64,000 bases of DNA from Maribacter sp. PR1 (GTDB lineage Bacteria; Bacteroidota; Bacteroidia; Flavobacteriales; Flavobacteriaceae), in assembly GCF_028464145.1 (NCBI RefSeq), contig NZ_JAQPCG010000003.1, forward strand, positions 310,001-374,000, given 5' to 3'. A model generated the notes under the pieces. It saw only the letters and a program-made list of their open reading frames with translations, was not told the origin of the DNA and searched no databases. Below, in pieces: positions 7,822 to 19,186 of the stretch (its first letter is position 1; each line of letters opens with the position of its first letter). Made by a program: the position numbers and the translations under genes.

Positions 7822-9288
7822 ATGAAAAATTCAAACAAAAAGAAACAACCGATTAGCCGTAGGAACTTCGTAAAGAAAAGTGCTTTGGCCTCATCTATTT
7901 TTATAGTACCAAGACATGTTATGGGCGGTCCAGGTTTTATTGCTCCCAGTGACCGTTTAAACCTAGCGGCCATTGGTGCGGGAGGTAAAGGTTTTAGCGA
8001 TATAACCAATGCGTCCGTCAATGGAAGGGAAAAGGTTGTAGCATTATGTGATGTCGATTTTTCAGGTTCTGCATCAAGGGCAGTGGAATCCTTTCCAAAA
8101 GCTAAACTCTATGATGATTTTAGAGTTATGCTCGACAAGAAGAAAAATATTGACGCCGTAACAATATCCACCCCAGATCATGTTCATGGGCCTGCCGCAA
8201 AATATGCCATGGAAAGAGGCATACACGTTTATGTACAAAAACCCATGACGCATAATATAAAAGAAGCGAGAACGCTTACTCAATTGGCCAGAGACAAGAA
8301 AATTGTGAGTCAAATGGGAAACCAAGGTGGATCTAACCCCTTGTTAGGTATGGTTCAAAAATGGATAGATGAAGATAGAATTGGTGCCGTTAGTAAAGTT
8401 CAAATTTGGACGAATAGACCGGTGTGGCCACAAGGCATTGAAATGCCAAAGGCAGATGCCAATCTAAAACCAAAAGAGCTCAACTGGGACCTTTGGTTAG
8501 GCCCGGCTGAAGATAGACCTTTTGTACCCAATCTTCATCCATTTAACTGGAGAGGTTGGTGGGATTTTGGCACCGGAGCTCTTGGCGATGTTGGTTGCCA
8601 CTTAGTGGATATACCATTTAGAACTTTAAACCTAAAATATCCAACAGCGGCGGAATGTAGTGTAGGTTCCGTTTACACTCAAATGTGGACACCGGATTAT
8701 TACCCAGAAGGATGTCCTCCTTCCTCTTATATAACTTTAAATTTTGATGCTACGGAGAAGACCAAATCACCAATAGAAATGACTTGGAGTGACGGTGGTA
8801 TACGACCTTCGCACCCTGATATTATTCCTGCCAATGATGACATAGGCGGTAAAAATAGTGCAAATGGCGTGCTAATTATTGGTGAGAAAGGCATTATTTC
8901 AACAAATATCAATGATAGTTCACCATTAATGCCAAAGCTGTATTTAAATGATGGTATTACCGAATTTGGGCCCGAGGTCGAAGATAACCCAGAACCAGAG
9001 TATGGTCACCAGCGCAAATGGGTAGATGCATGTAAGGCAGGATTTGGGAGCGAGGAACATTTAGGGTTAACCTCTTCCTTCGATTATGCCGGACCTATGA
9101 CAGAAACTGTACTTATGGGTAACTTAGCAATTAGAAGTTATATGTTACGCAAAGAAAACGAACAAGGCCAAATGGATTTCTTTGCTCGTAAAAAACTACT
9201 TTGGGACGGTGAAAATATGCGAATAACCAATCTCGAAGAAGCTAACCAATTTGTAGGTAGAACTTACCGGCCAGGTTGGGAAGTTTAA
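7822..9288 (+). CDS. Gfo/Idh/MocA-family oxidoreductase with twin-arginine signal
   Basis: The 488-residue protein begins with a twin-arginine export signal (SRRNFVKKSALASSIFI, about 13-30), so it should be folded in the cytoplasm with NAD(P) and exported. The Rossmann domain shows AAIGAGGKGFSD, and the usual E-K-P motif is Q-K-P here (YVQKPMTHN). The C-terminal domain has GDVGCHLVDIPF, where the catalytic H-x-x-D pair of this family is kept. This large subtype is common in Bacteroidota and Planctomycetota and usually acts on sugars or cyclitols, but no substrate can be read from sequence. It is monocistronic: the downstream gene is convergent. Confidence 0.9.
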   Translation: MKNSNKKKQPISRRNFVKKSALASSIFIVPRHVMGGPGFIAPSDRLNLAAIGAGGKGFSDITNASVNGREKVVALCDVDFSGSASRAVESFPKAKLYDDFRVMLDKKKNIDAVTISTPDHVHGPAAKYAMERGIHVYVQKPMTHNIKEARTLTQLARDKKIVSQMGNQGGSNPLLGMVQKWIDEDRIGAVSKVQIWTNRPVWPQGIEMPKADANLKPKELNWDLWLGPAEDRPFVPNLHPFNWRGWWDFGTGALGDVGCHLVDIPFRTLNLKYPTAAECSVGSVYTQMWTPDYYPEGCPPSSYITLNFDATEKTKSPIEMTWSDGGIRPSHPDIIPANDDIGGKNSANGVLIIGEKGIISTNINDSSPLMPKLYLNDGITEFGPEVEDNPEPEYGHQRKWVDACKAGFGSEEHLGLTSSFDYAGPMTETVLMGNLAIRSYMLRKENEQGQMDFFARKKLLWDGENMRITNLEEANQFVGRTYRPGWEV

Positions 9289-9307
9289 TTTTATTTGGTA
9301 AAACTAA

Positions 9308-10264
9308 TTAATTAGGTCGACTAAAGACCACTTCCGGGTTGGCGCTTTTATGCTCTTGAAATAGTCGTTGTTGCTGTTTAACCGTTAAAGTACTGCCATC
9401 ATGGCTCCAACCCGGAGGACCAAAAATATACATCAACTTATGGGAAAGTTTTTTGGACTTCTTTACATCGTTCCAAATATCCTTAAACTCATGGGTTAAA
9501 ATAACGAGAGGATTGTATGATTCCGGGGCATGTATAACTCCAAATTGTACTTCAACGTCATCGTCCAATTCTTTCCAAGTACCGAATATTTTATCAAAGA
9601 TATTTAAGAATCCACCGTGATTTTTATCGAGGTATTCCACATTTTGGGAGTGGTGTACCTGATGCATGGTATGTGTATTAAAAATCTTTTCTATCCACCC
9701 CATTTTTGGGACATATTTGCTATGTAATTGGAATTGCCAAAAAGATTCGATGGCTAGACAAAAAATTACTACCTCAACGGGGAAACCTATGGCCGGCATC
9801 CACATGTAGAAAAAAGGCTTATATAATAAAGTAAACCATCCATTTCTAATGGCGGTACCTAGGTTAAAATGATCGGATGAATGGTGAACAATATGTGCTG
9901 CCCACAAAATTCTTATCTCATGGTTTGCCCTATGAAACCAATAGTAGGTGAAATCATCAGCCAATTGACACAACAAAAAAATGTACCATGCATACCCAAA
10001 GGACTTATATCCCATTATATTGGTTCTAACCCCATCAACAAGAGGGTTAAATAGTTCATAGGTATAGTTAAAAACTACAATTAAAACGGTGACCTTAATT
10101 AGCGGACCAAGAATAGCCGAACCAATTCCCATAGCCCCACTGGCCATTAGGTCTTTCCAAACGTATAAATCCTTATCTCCATGTGTATGGCTATAGGTTA
10201 ATTCCAATAAAATAAAGGCTATAAAACAGGGTACGCCGTAAATAAGGGGATTTGTAAGGTCCAT
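9308..10264 (-). CDS. Sterol desaturase / fatty acid hydroxylase family membrane protein
   Basis: The 318-residue integral membrane protein carries the eight-histidine di-iron pattern of the FA_hydroxylase superfamily: YYWFHRANHE (H-x-x-x-H), HIVHHSSDHFN (H-x-x-H-H) and HTMHQVHHSQN. Several hydrophobic segments surround these (for example ILLELTY near residue 20, ILGPLIKVTVLIVVF near 65). It probably hydroxylates or desaturates a lipid, carotenoid or hopanoid at the cytoplasmic face. A hydroxylase of carotenoids or ornithine lipids is equally possible. It stands alone, upstream of neither neighbour on its strand within operon distance. Confidence 0.9.
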   Translation of the reverse strand: MDLTNPLIYGVPCFIAFILLELTYSHTHGDKDLYVWKDLMASGAMGIGSAILGPLIKVTVLIVVFNYTYELFNPLVDGVRTNIMGYKSFGYAWYIFLLCQLADDFTYYWFHRANHEIRILWAAHIVHHSSDHFNLGTAIRNGWFTLLYKPFFYMWMPAIGFPVEVVIFCLAIESFWQFQLHSKYVPKMGWIEKIFNTHTMHQVHHSQNVEYLDKNHGGFLNIFDKIFGTWKELDDDVEVQFGVIHAPESYNPLVILTHEFKDIWNDVKKSKKLSHKLMYIFGPPGWSHDGSTLTVKQQQRLFQEHKSANPEVVFSRPN

Positions 10265-10357
10265 TTAAAATTGAATTTCGCCAAATATAGTTATAAAACG
10301 TTCTTAAGCCGTGGATATAGAATAATTAGTATTTATTGAACTATAAGTCTCATGGAA

Positions 10358-10792
10358 TTATACCTTATTCTGATTTTTAAGAATGGTATTCTGTTCTTTC
10401 ATTAAGCGTTCCAAATTTGATAAAAGTTCAATATTTTTAGGTGTTTTTACCTCTTGGTTCGTAGGATCTTCCGACTTTTCTTTAAACCTATTAATAAATT
10501 TTAGCATAATGAAAATGGTAAAGGCAATGATTCCAAAGTCGATGATAACTTCCAATAACTCACCATAACCAATTGCGACTTCCTCCACATTCACCATGGA
10601 CTCCCTAAGAATCCACTTTTTATTGGCTAAGTTTACATCATCGGTCATTAAGGATAAGGGAGGCATTATTACCTTTTTTACTAAGGTATTCACCACATTG
10701 TTAAATGCAGTCCCAATAATGATTCCGATAGCCATGTCTATCATATTGCCTTTCACGGCAAAATCCTTAAACTCCTTAAATAGACCTTTCAT
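10358..10792 (-). CDS. mscL: Large-conductance mechanosensitive channel MscL
   Basis: The 144-residue product has the MscL layout. It starts with the amphipathic N-terminus GLFKEFKDFAVKGNMIDMAIGIIIGTAFNNVV, forming TM1 with the Gly/Ala gate. A periplasmic loop (about 45-75), TM2 (VIIDFGIIAFTIFIMLKFINRF) and a charged cytoplasmic helical bundle ending LMKEQNTILKNQ follow. It opens under membrane tension to release solutes during osmotic downshock. It begins 12 bases after the parC stop on the same strand and may be co-transcribed with parE-parC. Confidence 0.96.
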   Translation of the reverse strand: MKGLFKEFKDFAVKGNMIDMAIGIIIGTAFNNVVNTLVKKVIMPPLSLMTDDVNLANKKWILRESMVNVEEVAIGYGELLEVIIDFGIIAFTIFIMLKFINRFKEKSEDPTNQEVKTPKNIELLSNLERLMKEQNTILKNQNKV

Positions 10793-10804
10793 TATTAAAA
10801 TTGT

Positions 10805-13489
10805 TTAAAATAAGGTCGTTTGCGATTCATCATCATCTTTGTCTTTAGAATCCTTTTTATTTACTGTTTTAGAACCTTCATCTGTATTATCCCCTGAAGA
10901 TATATTTTCCTCATCAACGACTTCTATATTTTCCGCGCGCTCCGGTTCATTCTCTTCATAAGGCAGGGAATCCATCAAGTTAATATTTTTTACTTTTTCC
11001 GAGGTCAATTGATTTCCCATAGCCTTTATTCCCTTTACCGCTATAAAATCCTCCAATTCAACAATTAAGCTTTCCTTTGGGTCCTTTCCTCTGGGTTTAG
11101 GGAACTCGACTTCGACCACTGGCAGCCAATCCGTTGAAACGATTTCTAAATATGATTTTGGGTGTTCGGTAATAAAGTTTTCCTCTTTATTCTCGTTTTC
11201 GATTAAAAATCGTTTTACGTAGAAACGCTCTTTCTCGCCCTCCCAGTAGATGGCCGAAATCGGCTTTTCGGGATTATATTTTTCTAAAACAATCATGTTC
11301 TCATCGAAATGTGAGGTTAACACAGGCTGGATTGTCTTTGCAATTCCTTTTTGAGTAATTATCAATAACAAATCGTCACCTCTAAATTCACCTATCAGCT
11401 CTCCCCTTCCGTCAACATTTAACCTTCGCACAACGTCATCGAACCAGATTTTCCTGGGTTTAAGCGTGGATACCCCTTTCTCTTTTAGCTCTATACGCTT
11501 AACTGAATACTTTGTAACAATGTTTCCTTTGGCCCCTCTACCCTTTATAATTACATCCGCAAAATCGATATCCCATTTTAGTTTTTTGATACTACCTGCT
11601 TGCCTTAAGTTTACGGTTACGACTTCAGCCTCACCATTTGGGTTTGCGGAAAAATATAATACTTGTGAATTAGGGGTGCCCGCAGTTAAGTCATAGGTCT
11701 TATCCCGTGTCATGGAAGTCACATTAAATCGCTTAATGTAGGATGCCCCTCCCTTTCCATCCTTATAAATGAGGTTATAGGTGGTCCTCTTGTCTTTTTT
11801 CTTAAAAACCGCTACATGAATAATGTTCTTACCGATAAAAGTTTTGGAATCTACCTTGGTCACCTGCATATTACCATCCTTGGTAAAAACAATGATATCG
11901 TCAATATCACTACAATCGGTAACATATTCATCGCGCTTTAGCGAAGTACCTATGAAGCCTTCTTCACGGTTTACATAAAGTTTGGTATTTCTGATGACCA
12001 CCTTTGTGGCTTCAATATCATCAAAGATGCGTATTTCGGATTTACGATCTTTACCTTTCCCGTAGGTATCCTTTAGATTCTTGAAATAGTCAATGGCAAA
12101 TTCCACCAAATGTTCCAAATGATGTTTCACTTGAGCTATTTTCTCTTCTAAGGAATCGAGGTTCTGTTGCGCCTTGTCCAAATCGAACTTTGAAATTCTT
12201 TTAATGCGAATTTCCGTTAACCGAACAATATCGTCCTCGGTCACTGCTCTTTTTAAATGTTTTGTATAGGGCTTTAACCCCTTATCAATGGCTGCAATGA
12301 CACCCTCCCAGGTTTCTTCTTCCTCTATATCGCGATAAATCCGATTTTCTATGAATATCCTTTCTAACGATGCAAAATGCCATTGCTCCTCCAATTCCGA
12401 TAATTGAATTTCCAATTCCTGCTTTAACAACTCTACCGTAGCATCGGTAGAACGTCTTAGCATTTCCGTAACCCCAATAAACAATGGTTTATTATCCTCT
12501 ATGATACAGGCCAATGGAGATATTGAAGATTCACAAGCCGTAAAAGCATAAAGGGCATCTATGGTTTTATCTGGTGAAATTCCGGAAGGTAAGTGAACCA
12601 ATATTTCTACGTCCGCGGCTGTATTATCCTCAATTTTTTTGACTTTAATTTTCCCCTTATCGTTAGCTTTAAGAATAGAGTCAATTAAAGAAGAAGTATT
12701 GGTGCCGTAGGGTATTTCGTTGATAACCAATGTATTTTTGTCTAATTGAGATATTTTAGCCCTTACCCGAACCTTACCTCCCCTTAGGCCATCGTTATAA
12801 TTACTAACATCTATTATTCCCGATGTTGGAAAATCGGGGAACAGTTTAAATTTGTGACCTTTTAAATGCTTTATGGAAGCATCTATAAGTTCAATGAAAT
12901 TATGAGGTAAAATTTTAGTGGAAAGTCCTACTGCAATACCCTCTGCCCCTTGGGCCAATAACAGTGGGAACTTTACCGGTAAATTTACCGGTTCTTTCTT
13001 TCGTCCGTCATAACTCAATTGCCATTCGGTTATCTTTGGACTATAAACAACTTCTAGGGCAAATTTTGAAAGCCGAGCTTCAATGTATCTGGAAGCCGCG
13101 GCACTATCTCCTGTGAGTATGTTACCCCAGTTCCCTTGGGTGTCAATCAATATATCCTTTTGACCAATTTGGACCATGGCATCAGCAATACTCGCATCTC
13201 CATGGGGGTGATATTGCATGGTATGCCCCACCACATTGGCTACCTTATTGTAACGACCGTCATCCAATTCCTTTAAGGAATGCATTATTCTTCGTTGAAC
13301 AGGCTTAAATCCATCTTCGATAGCTGGAACGGCCCGCTCCAGAATCACATAAGAGGCATAGTCCAGAAACCAATCCTTGTACATTCCCGTAACCTTTGTT
13401 AAGGCGTCGGATGTATCGTCGTTGATCGGTTGCTGACCATCTGATAGATTGTCGTTCTGGTCGTCGTTCAATTCTTCATTTTCTTCCAT
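10805..13489 (-). CDS. parC: DNA topoisomerase IV subunit A
   Basis: This 894-residue type IIA topoisomerase A subunit has a winged-helix and tower breakage-reunion domain: GFKPVQRRIMHSL at 60-72, the QYHPHGDAS block at 92-100 and the catalytic tyrosine Tyr135 in ASRYIEARL. The beta-pinwheel C-terminal domain is divergent, without the GyrA-box QRRGGKG. That absence and the adjacent parE support topoisomerase IV rather than gyrase. The N-terminal 30 residues and the last about 50 are highly acidic low-complexity tails. It acts with ParE to decatenate daughter chromosomes. It follows parE by 23 bases, so the two are one operon. Confidence 0.95.
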   Translation of the reverse strand: MEENEELNDDQNDNLSDGQQPINDDTSDALTKVTGMYKDWFLDYASYVILERAVPAIEDGFKPVQRRIMHSLKELDDGRYNKVANVVGHTMQYHPHGDASIADAMVQIGQKDILIDTQGNWGNILTGDSAAASRYIEARLSKFALEVVYSPKITEWQLSYDGRKKEPVNLPVKFPLLLAQGAEGIAVGLSTKILPHNFIELIDASIKHLKGHKFKLFPDFPTSGIIDVSNYNDGLRGGKVRVRAKISQLDKNTLVINEIPYGTNTSSLIDSILKANDKGKIKVKKIEDNTAADVEILVHLPSGISPDKTIDALYAFTACESSISPLACIIEDNKPLFIGVTEMLRRSTDATVELLKQELEIQLSELEEQWHFASLERIFIENRIYRDIEEEETWEGVIAAIDKGLKPYTKHLKRAVTEDDIVRLTEIRIKRISKFDLDKAQQNLDSLEEKIAQVKHHLEHLVEFAIDYFKNLKDTYGKGKDRKSEIRIFDDIEATKVVIRNTKLYVNREEGFIGTSLKRDEYVTDCSDIDDIIVFTKDGNMQVTKVDSKTFIGKNIIHVAVFKKKDKRTTYNLIYKDGKGGASYIKRFNVTSMTRDKTYDLTAGTPNSQVLYFSANPNGEAEVVTVNLRQAGSIKKLKWDIDFADVIIKGRGAKGNIVTKYSVKRIELKEKGVSTLKPRKIWFDDVVRRLNVDGRGELIGEFRGDDLLLIITQKGIAKTIQPVLTSHFDENMIVLEKYNPEKPISAIYWEGEKERFYVKRFLIENENKEENFITEHPKSYLEIVSTDWLPVVEVEFPKPRGKDPKESLIVELEDFIAVKGIKAMGNQLTSEKVKNINLMDSLPYEENEPERAENIEVVDEENISSGDNTDEGSKTVNKKDSKDKDDDESQTTLF

Positions 13490-13512
13490 TCAGAAGCAAT
13501 CGTATTTCTAGT

Positions 13513-15375
13513 TTATTTTTGATTTTCCTCAACAAGGTCAATCTCTACTTTTAAGTTTTCTATGATAAATTCCTGTCGATCAGGTGTATTTTTACCCATA
13601 TAAAAGTTCAATAGCTCTTCGATGGACATGGCTTTATCCAACATCACAGGCTCCAATCGTATATCGTCACCAATAAAATGCTGGAATTCGTCAGGAGATA
13701 TTTCTCCTAATCCCTTAAATCTAGTTATCTCAGGTTTTCCAGAAAGCTTATTTATGGCCGCTCTACGCTCTTCATCACTATAACAGTAAATGGTTTCTTT
13801 TTTGTTCCGAACCCTAAATAATGGTGTCTGTAAAATGTATAAGTGATTTTCCTTGATCAATTCAGGAAAAAACTGTAAGAAGAAAGTAATTAACAACAAT
13901 CTAATATGCATGCCATCTACATCCGCATCCGTAGCAATTACAATATTGTTATATCGCAAATCTTCCATGGACTCTTCAATATTCAAGGCGGCCTGCAAAA
14001 GATTAAATTCCTCGTTCTCGTAAACAATCTTTTTGGACATACCATAAGAATTCAATGGTTTACCCCGAAGACTAAAAACCGCTTGCGTATTTACGTCCCG
14101 CGATTTGGTTATGGATCCAGAAGCTGAATCACCCTCAGTTATAAAAAGCGTACTGTCCAGACGATTGTCTTTTTTCATATCGCCAAGGTGCACCCTACAA
14201 TCCCTTAATTTCTTGTTATGAAGACTTGCCTTCTTCGCCCTGTCCCTGGCCAGTTTTCGTATACCGGAAAGTTCTTTTCTTTCCTTTTCTGCCATAATGA
14301 TCTTTCGCTGGAGCTTATCCGCAACTTCAGGATTCTTATGCAGGTAATTATCCAAATGCTTACCGACAAAATCATTGATATATGTCCTAACTGTTGGGAA
14401 ATTTCCTCCCATATCCGTTGAACCCAGTTTTGTTTTTGTCTGACTTTCAAAAACGGGCTCCATTACTTTTATGGAAATGGCCGAGATAATGGACTTGCGT
14501 ATATCGGAAGCATCATAATTTTTTCCATAAAAATCACGAATGGTCTTTACAATTGCTTCTCTAAATGCAGCTTGATGCGTTCCCCCTTGGGTGGTATGTT
14601 GTCCGTTGACAAAGGAGTGATATTCTTCACTATACTGCGTCTTACTATGGGTTATGGCCACTTCAATATCATCGCCTTTCAAATGAATCACAGGATACAA
14701 CATGTCTTCCATGTTATTATTATCCTCTAGTAAATCCTTTAGTCCATTTTCAGAATGAAATTTTTCCCCATTAAAAACTATGGTTAGACCTGGATTTAGG
14801 TACACATAGTTTTTGAGCATGCGTTCCACATACTCATTTCTATATTTGAAGTTTTTAAAGATGCTTTCGTCCGGGGTAAAGGTGACCTTTGTTCCCTTTC
14901 GTTTTGATGAGTCTTCCGGTCCTTCCTCATTATCAAGATTTCCATAACTAAACTGGGCCGTTTTTACCTGATTATCCCTTGAGGATTGTACTTCGAAAAA
15001 ACTGGACAGGGCATTCACCGCCTTGGTACCTACACCATTTAGTCCAACAGATTTTTTAAATGCTCGGCTGTCATACTTACCGCCCGTATTCATTTTGGAA
15101 ACGACATCCACCACTTTCCCTAAAGGTATACCACGCCCGTAGTCCCTTACCTTTACTACTTTGTCCCGGATACTGATATCAATTGTTTTACCCGCACCCA
15201 TGACAAATTCATCGATACAGTTATCGATTACTTCTTTCAAAAGTATATAGATACCATCGTCAGCAGAAGAACCGTCCCCGAGTTTACCAATATACATACC
15301 AGGCCTTAATCGGATATGTTCTTTCCAATCGAGCGAGCGTATATTATCTTCGGTATATTGAGATTCTTGGGACAT
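13513..15375 (-). CDS. parE: DNA topoisomerase IV subunit B
   Basis: The 620-residue ATPase subunit shows the GHKL ATP site: [27 protein letters not shown] and the lid [14 protein letters not shown]. The transducer domain has HTTQGGTH. The TOPRIM part has [10 protein letters not shown] and [12 protein letters not shown] with the Mg-binding Glu and Asp residues, and the C-terminal RFKGLGEIS. Length and the absence of the long GyrB insertion fit ParE. It is the first gene of the parE-parC(-mscL) operon; the 115 bp upstream to ychF contain an inverted repeat. Confidence 0.95.
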   Translation of the reverse strand: MSQESQYTEDNIRSLDWKEHIRLRPGMYIGKLGDGSSADDGIYILLKEVIDNCIDEFVMGAGKTIDISIRDKVVKVRDYGRGIPLGKVVDVVSKMNTGGKYDSRAFKKSVGLNGVGTKAVNALSSFFEVQSSRDNQVKTAQFSYGNLDNEEGPEDSSKRKGTKVTFTPDESIFKNFKYRNEYVERMLKNYVYLNPGLTIVFNGEKFHSENGLKDLLEDNNNMEDMLYPVIHLKGDDIEVAITHSKTQYSEEYHSFVNGQHTTQGGTHQAAFREAIVKTIRDFYGKNYDASDIRKSIISAISIKVMEPVFESQTKTKLGSTDMGGNFPTVRTYINDFVGKHLDNYLHKNPEVADKLQRKIIMAEKERKELSGIRKLARDRAKKASLHNKKLRDCRVHLGDMKKDNRLDSTLFITEGDSASGSITKSRDVNTQAVFSLRGKPLNSYGMSKKIVYENEEFNLLQAALNIEESMEDLRYNNIVIATDADVDGMHIRLLLITFFLQFFPELIKENHLYILQTPLFRVRNKKETIYCYSDEERRAAINKLSGKPEITRFKGLGEISPDEFQHFIGDDIRLEPVMLDKAMSIEELLNFYMGKNTPDRQEFIIENLKVEIDLVEENQK

Positions 15376-15450
15376 TTAACTAAAAATTATGAAAGTGTTG
15401 CTAAAGATAGTATGACTCTCATTAAGATAAAACCCCTATTCCTTAAAGTA

Positions 15451-15480
15451 ATTAACAATAGAAAGCCTTCTATTGTTGAT
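15451..15480 (-). repeat. Stem-loop after ychF, possible terminator
   Basis: A 13-bp stem with one G-T pair (15451-15463 with 15468-15480) closes a 4-base loop, just past the ychF stop on the minus strand. The downstream tail (AATTACTTT) is only partly U-rich, so termination is plausible but not certain. Confidence 0.5.
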
Positions 15481-15490
15481 ATATATGTGG

Positions 15491-16585
15491 CTATACGTTA
15501 AATCTGAAATGCATAACATCGCCATCTTTAACAATGTATTCTTTTCCTTCCACCCTCATTTTTCCGGCTTCCTTGACCTTGGCTTCACTTCCATACTTAA
15601 TATAGTCGTCATAAGCGATAACCTCTGCACGTATAAATCCTTTTTCAAAATCGGTATGTATAACCCCAGCTGCCTGTGGCGCCGTAGCACCTATGGGAAT
15701 CGTCCATGCCCTGACTTCCTTTTCACCAGCAGTAAAATAGGTTTCCAAATTCAACAATCGATAAGCACCACGTATAAGTTTTGCCGAGCCAGGCTCTTCT
15801 AGGCCCAAATCCTCCAAAAACATTTGTCGTTCTTCGTAAGTCTCCAATTCTGTAATATCAGCCTCAGTACCTACGGCAAGAACAATAACTTCAGCGTTTT
15901 CATCCGATACTGCAGTACGGACCTTATCTACATAGTCGTTTCCGTTTGTAGCGGATTCCTCATCTACATTACATACATACATCACGGGCTTATCTGTAAT
16001 AAATTGCAAAGGCTTTACATATTCCGAACGATCGTCCTTTGAGATATCTATTGCCCTGACCGAAATCCCGGATTCCAACCCATTTTTAAGCGCCATGAGT
16101 ACAGCTTCTTCTTTTTGTGCCTCTTTATTACCTGTTTTTGCAGCCCTTTTAACCTTTTCCAATTTTTTGTCCACCGTTTCCAAGTCCTTTAACTGAAGCT
16201 CCATATCTATGGTTTCCTTGTCTCGGATTGGATCTACACTTCCATCCACATGAACAATATTATCGTTGTCAAAACATCTTAACACGTGCAAAATGGCATC
16301 AGTCTCTCTAATGTTTCCCAAAAATTGGTTTCCAAGACCTTCCCCCTTACTGGCTCCTTTTACCAATCCGGCAATATCTACAATCTCCACAGTAGCCGGT
16401 AAAACCCTTTCCGGATTCACCAATTCTTCCAACTTTTCCAAGCGGCTATCGGGAACGTTAACTACCCCAATATTGGGTTCAATGGTGCAAAAGGGAAAAT
16501 TTGCACTTTGCGCTTTTGCATTGGACAAACAATTAAAAAGTGTCGATTTCCCAACATTGGGCAATCCTACGATTCCTGCTTTCAT
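15491..16585 (-). CDS. ychF: Ribosome-binding ATPase YchF
   Basis: The 364-residue Obg-related P-loop protein has GLPNVGKST at 6-14, the G3-like [19 protein letters not shown], and NVDE in place of the usual N-K-x-D. This is the known change that makes YchF prefer ATP over GTP. A helical coiled-coil insertion (about residues 125-200) and a C-terminal TGS-type domain ending [12 protein letters not shown] complete the fold. It binds ribosomes and is linked to oxidative stress control. It is followed by a stem-loop and then parE on the same strand. The agmatinase gene diverges from it. Confidence 0.96.
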   Translation of the reverse strand: MKAGIVGLPNVGKSTLFNCLSNAKAQSANFPFCTIEPNIGVVNVPDSRLEKLEELVNPERVLPATVEIVDIAGLVKGASKGEGLGNQFLGNIRETDAILHVLRCFDNDNIVHVDGSVDPIRDKETIDMELQLKDLETVDKKLEKVKRAAKTGNKEAQKEEAVLMALKNGLESGISVRAIDISKDDRSEYVKPLQFITDKPVMYVCNVDEESATNGNDYVDKVRTAVSDENAEVIVLAVGTEADITELETYEERQMFLEDLGLEEPGSAKLIRGAYRLLNLETYFTAGEKEVRAWTIPIGATAPQAAGVIHTDFEKGFIRAEVIAYDDYIKYGSEAKVKEAGKMRVEGKEYIVKDGDVMHFRFNV

Positions 16586-16734
16586 CGATAATTTATTTTA
16601 TAATCAGCCCCTCCTAAGCGGGAAGCTTTTAGATAGTTTAGCTTAAACTCTAGTAATTTGAGCTTATACTTTAATTTTTAAAATTGGCTGCAAAGATAGT
16701 TTTTCCTTTATATTTAGAATCCTCTTTTTGTATA

Positions 16735-17532
16735 ATGAATTGGAACAGTATGGGACAAATAATACTTCAGGGAATTTCTTATGACAAAAAATCTTCCTAC
16801 CTCAGAGGCCCGGCCATGGCCCCTTCATTAATTCGAAGGGCTTATAATAGTGATTCTGCCAATTATTTTTCGGAATCCGGCTTGGAAATCCTACCGGAAT
16901 TGTTTGACGACAAAGGTGATTTTGAGATAAGTAACTATTTTGATATCGAAAAAATAACTGCTGAGAACCTTAAAAAGAACACTCCCATACTAACAATGGG
17001 AGGGGACCACTCCATTACCTTTCCAGTTTTAAAAGCATTGAATGCGGTTTACGGACCGGTAGACATATTACATATCGATGCCCATGCCGATCTTTATGCG
17101 GAATTTGAGGGAGACAAATATTCCCATGCCTGTCCTTTTGCACGTATCATGGAAAATAAATTGGCCTCTCGATTGGTGCAAGTGGGGCTAAGAACGCTTT
17201 CTGAACACCAAAGAGCACAAGCCCGTACTTATAGTGTGGAAATTATTGAATCCAAAGATTTTCAAATAGACAAAATCCCAAAATTCAAAAACCCAATTTA
17301 TTTATCCATGGATATAGATGCGCTAGATCCAGCTTTTGCTCCGGGAGTTTCACATCATGAACCTGGTGGACTAAGCACGAGAGAGGTCATCCGTATCATA
17401 CAAAACATACAGGCGCCTATTTTGGGGGCGGACATTGTAGAATATAACCCTAAGCGAGATATCAATGATATGACCGCCATGGTGTGCGCAAAATTGTTAA
17501 GGGAAATCGCTTCGAAAATGCTTCAAATCTAA
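16735..17532 (+). CDS. speB: Agmatinase / ureohydrolase
   Basis: The binuclear manganese site of the arginase/agmatinase family is complete: TMGGDHSITFP, HIDAHADLYAEF and SMDIDALDPAFAPGVSHHEPGGLS. The polar residues after the SMDIDALDP block fit agmatinase (agmatine to putrescine and urea) better than arginase, but related guanidino substrates are possible. It is cytoplasmic, about 265 residues. A longer frame starts at a TTG (16684); I used ATG 16735, and ATG 16750 gives the best family N-terminus (MGQIILQG). It stands alone, convergent with the ferredoxin gene. Confidence 0.9.
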   Translation: MNWNSMGQIILQGISYDKKSSYLRGPAMAPSLIRRAYNSDSANYFSESGLEILPELFDDKGDFEISNYFDIEKITAENLKKNTPILTMGGDHSITFPVLKALNAVYGPVDILHIDAHADLYAEFEGDKYSHACPFARIMENKLASRLVQVGLRTLSEHQRAQARTYSVEIIESKDFQIDKIPKFKNPIYLSMDIDALDPAFAPGVSHHEPGGLSTREVIRIIQNIQAPILGADIVEYNPKRDINDMTAMVCAKLLREIASKMLQI

Positions 17533-17563
17533 TGCTAGAGCAGAAATTTATCCTATCGATAAT

Positions 17564-17926
<363 letters not shown>

Positions 17927-18051
17927 TTAAAGAATTTTAAGGCTGAAAACCTATATCACGCATAGTTAAGCCAAGTATTCAGCACTGTTATTCACAATAG
18001 AATCTTACTTTTGCACAAAAGTAATCCCTAGTAAACTTGTATACAAATATA

Positions 18052-19116
18052 ATGGTACAACAACTTGAAACTATAAAAGCTTTTGTTAAACTCGGAGAAT
18101 TTCTGGGCAACTATTGTGAATATACCAATGGGAAAACTGTTTTTGATGGTGAGATTGAATCGAAATTTCAAGATTTGGACCAAATTGTGAGCCTTGCAAG
18201 AAGTCATAACGGTTGGTTTACCAAGAACAATATTACTTACGCTTTTGAACAATGGTCGAGCCAATTGAATCAAGAAAATTTTGACCAATGGCTATCTGGT
18301 TATGAACTGGACAAAAATACCAAGAAAACTGTTGCCATAATTATGGCGGGAAATATACCCATGGTAGGATTTCACGACTTATTGGCCGTTTTGGTGACGG
18401 GCAACAAAGCATTGATTAAATTGTCCAGTAACGACAAGTTATTACTGCCCTTCCTTGCAAAATTGTTAATATCCGAAGCACCAAAACTGAAAGATAAACT
18501 GATTTTTACCGAAGAAATACTTACAGAATTTGATGCTGTAATTGCAACGGGAAGTAATAATACTGCCCGTTATTTTGAGTATTATTTTGGAAAGAAACCC
18601 AACATCATTAGAAAAAATAGAAATTCGGTGGCGGTTCTTCAAGGAAATGAAACAAAAGACCAATTAAGCCTACTCGGCGAAGATATTTTTAGATATTATG
18701 GTTTGGGTTGCAGAAGTGTCTCTAAGCTAATGGTACCCCAAGGATATAATTTCGATGATTTCTATACCGCTGTCCATACTTTTAAAGATGTTGTAGATGA
18801 AAACAAATATGCTAATAATTATGATTACAACAAGGCCGTTTATTTAATGAGTGAGTTTAAATTTTTGGACAACGGCTTCTTAATCTTAAAAGAAGATGAA
18901 GGCTACGGTTCTCCTATAGCCTCCATTTTTTATGAACGTTATGAGTCGGTAACTTCGTTAAATGAAAAATTAAATAAAGATTCGGAAAAAATACAATGTA
19001 TCGTTGCTTCAGGATTTAGGGATGACGAGATTGCATTTGGTCAATCACAAAAACCGACTTTATGGGACTATGCCGATGGCGTTGACACTGTTGAATTCCT
19101 GTTAAAAATATCCTAG
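18052..19116 (+). CDS. LuxC-like acyl-CoA reductase
   Basis: The 354-residue protein belongs to the LuxC / acyl-CoA reductase branch of the aldehyde dehydrogenase superfamily. Visible blocks are IIMAGNIPMVGFHDLL and VTGNKALIKLSSND (nucleotide binding), VIATGSNNTARYF, and the likely catalytic Cys in YYGLGCRSVSKLM. In luciferase systems LuxC reduces acyl thioesters or acyl-AMP to the aldehyde, but there is no luxA/B/D/E here, so that is not its role. The ATG at 18052 is preferred to an in-frame TTG at 18037. It is followed by serC after 70 bp. Confidence 0.85.
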   Translation: MVQQLETIKAFVKLGEFLGNYCEYTNGKTVFDGEIESKFQDLDQIVSLARSHNGWFTKNNITYAFEQWSSQLNQENFDQWLSGYELDKNTKKTVAIIMAGNIPMVGFHDLLAVLVTGNKALIKLSSNDKLLLPFLAKLLISEAPKLKDKLIFTEEILTEFDAVIATGSNNTARYFEYYFGKKPNIIRKNRNSVAVLQGNETKDQLSLLGEDIFRYYGLGCRSVSKLMVPQGYNFDDFYTAVHTFKDVVDENKYANNYDYNKAVYLMSEFKFLDNGFLILKEDEGYGSPIASIFYERYESVTSLNEKLNKDSEKIQCIVASGFRDDEIAFGQSQKPTLWDYADGVDTVEFLLKIS

Positions 19117-19186
19117 AATAAATGTGTGGAGATTATTCTTAATCAATAGAAATTTCTGACCTTTAACCTCTTAATCAATTAAAAAA

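Noticed and set aside
18052..19116. Bioluminescence (lux) operon from the LuxC-like gene
   Set aside because: No luxA, luxB, luxD or luxE and the neighbours are serine biosynthesis genes.
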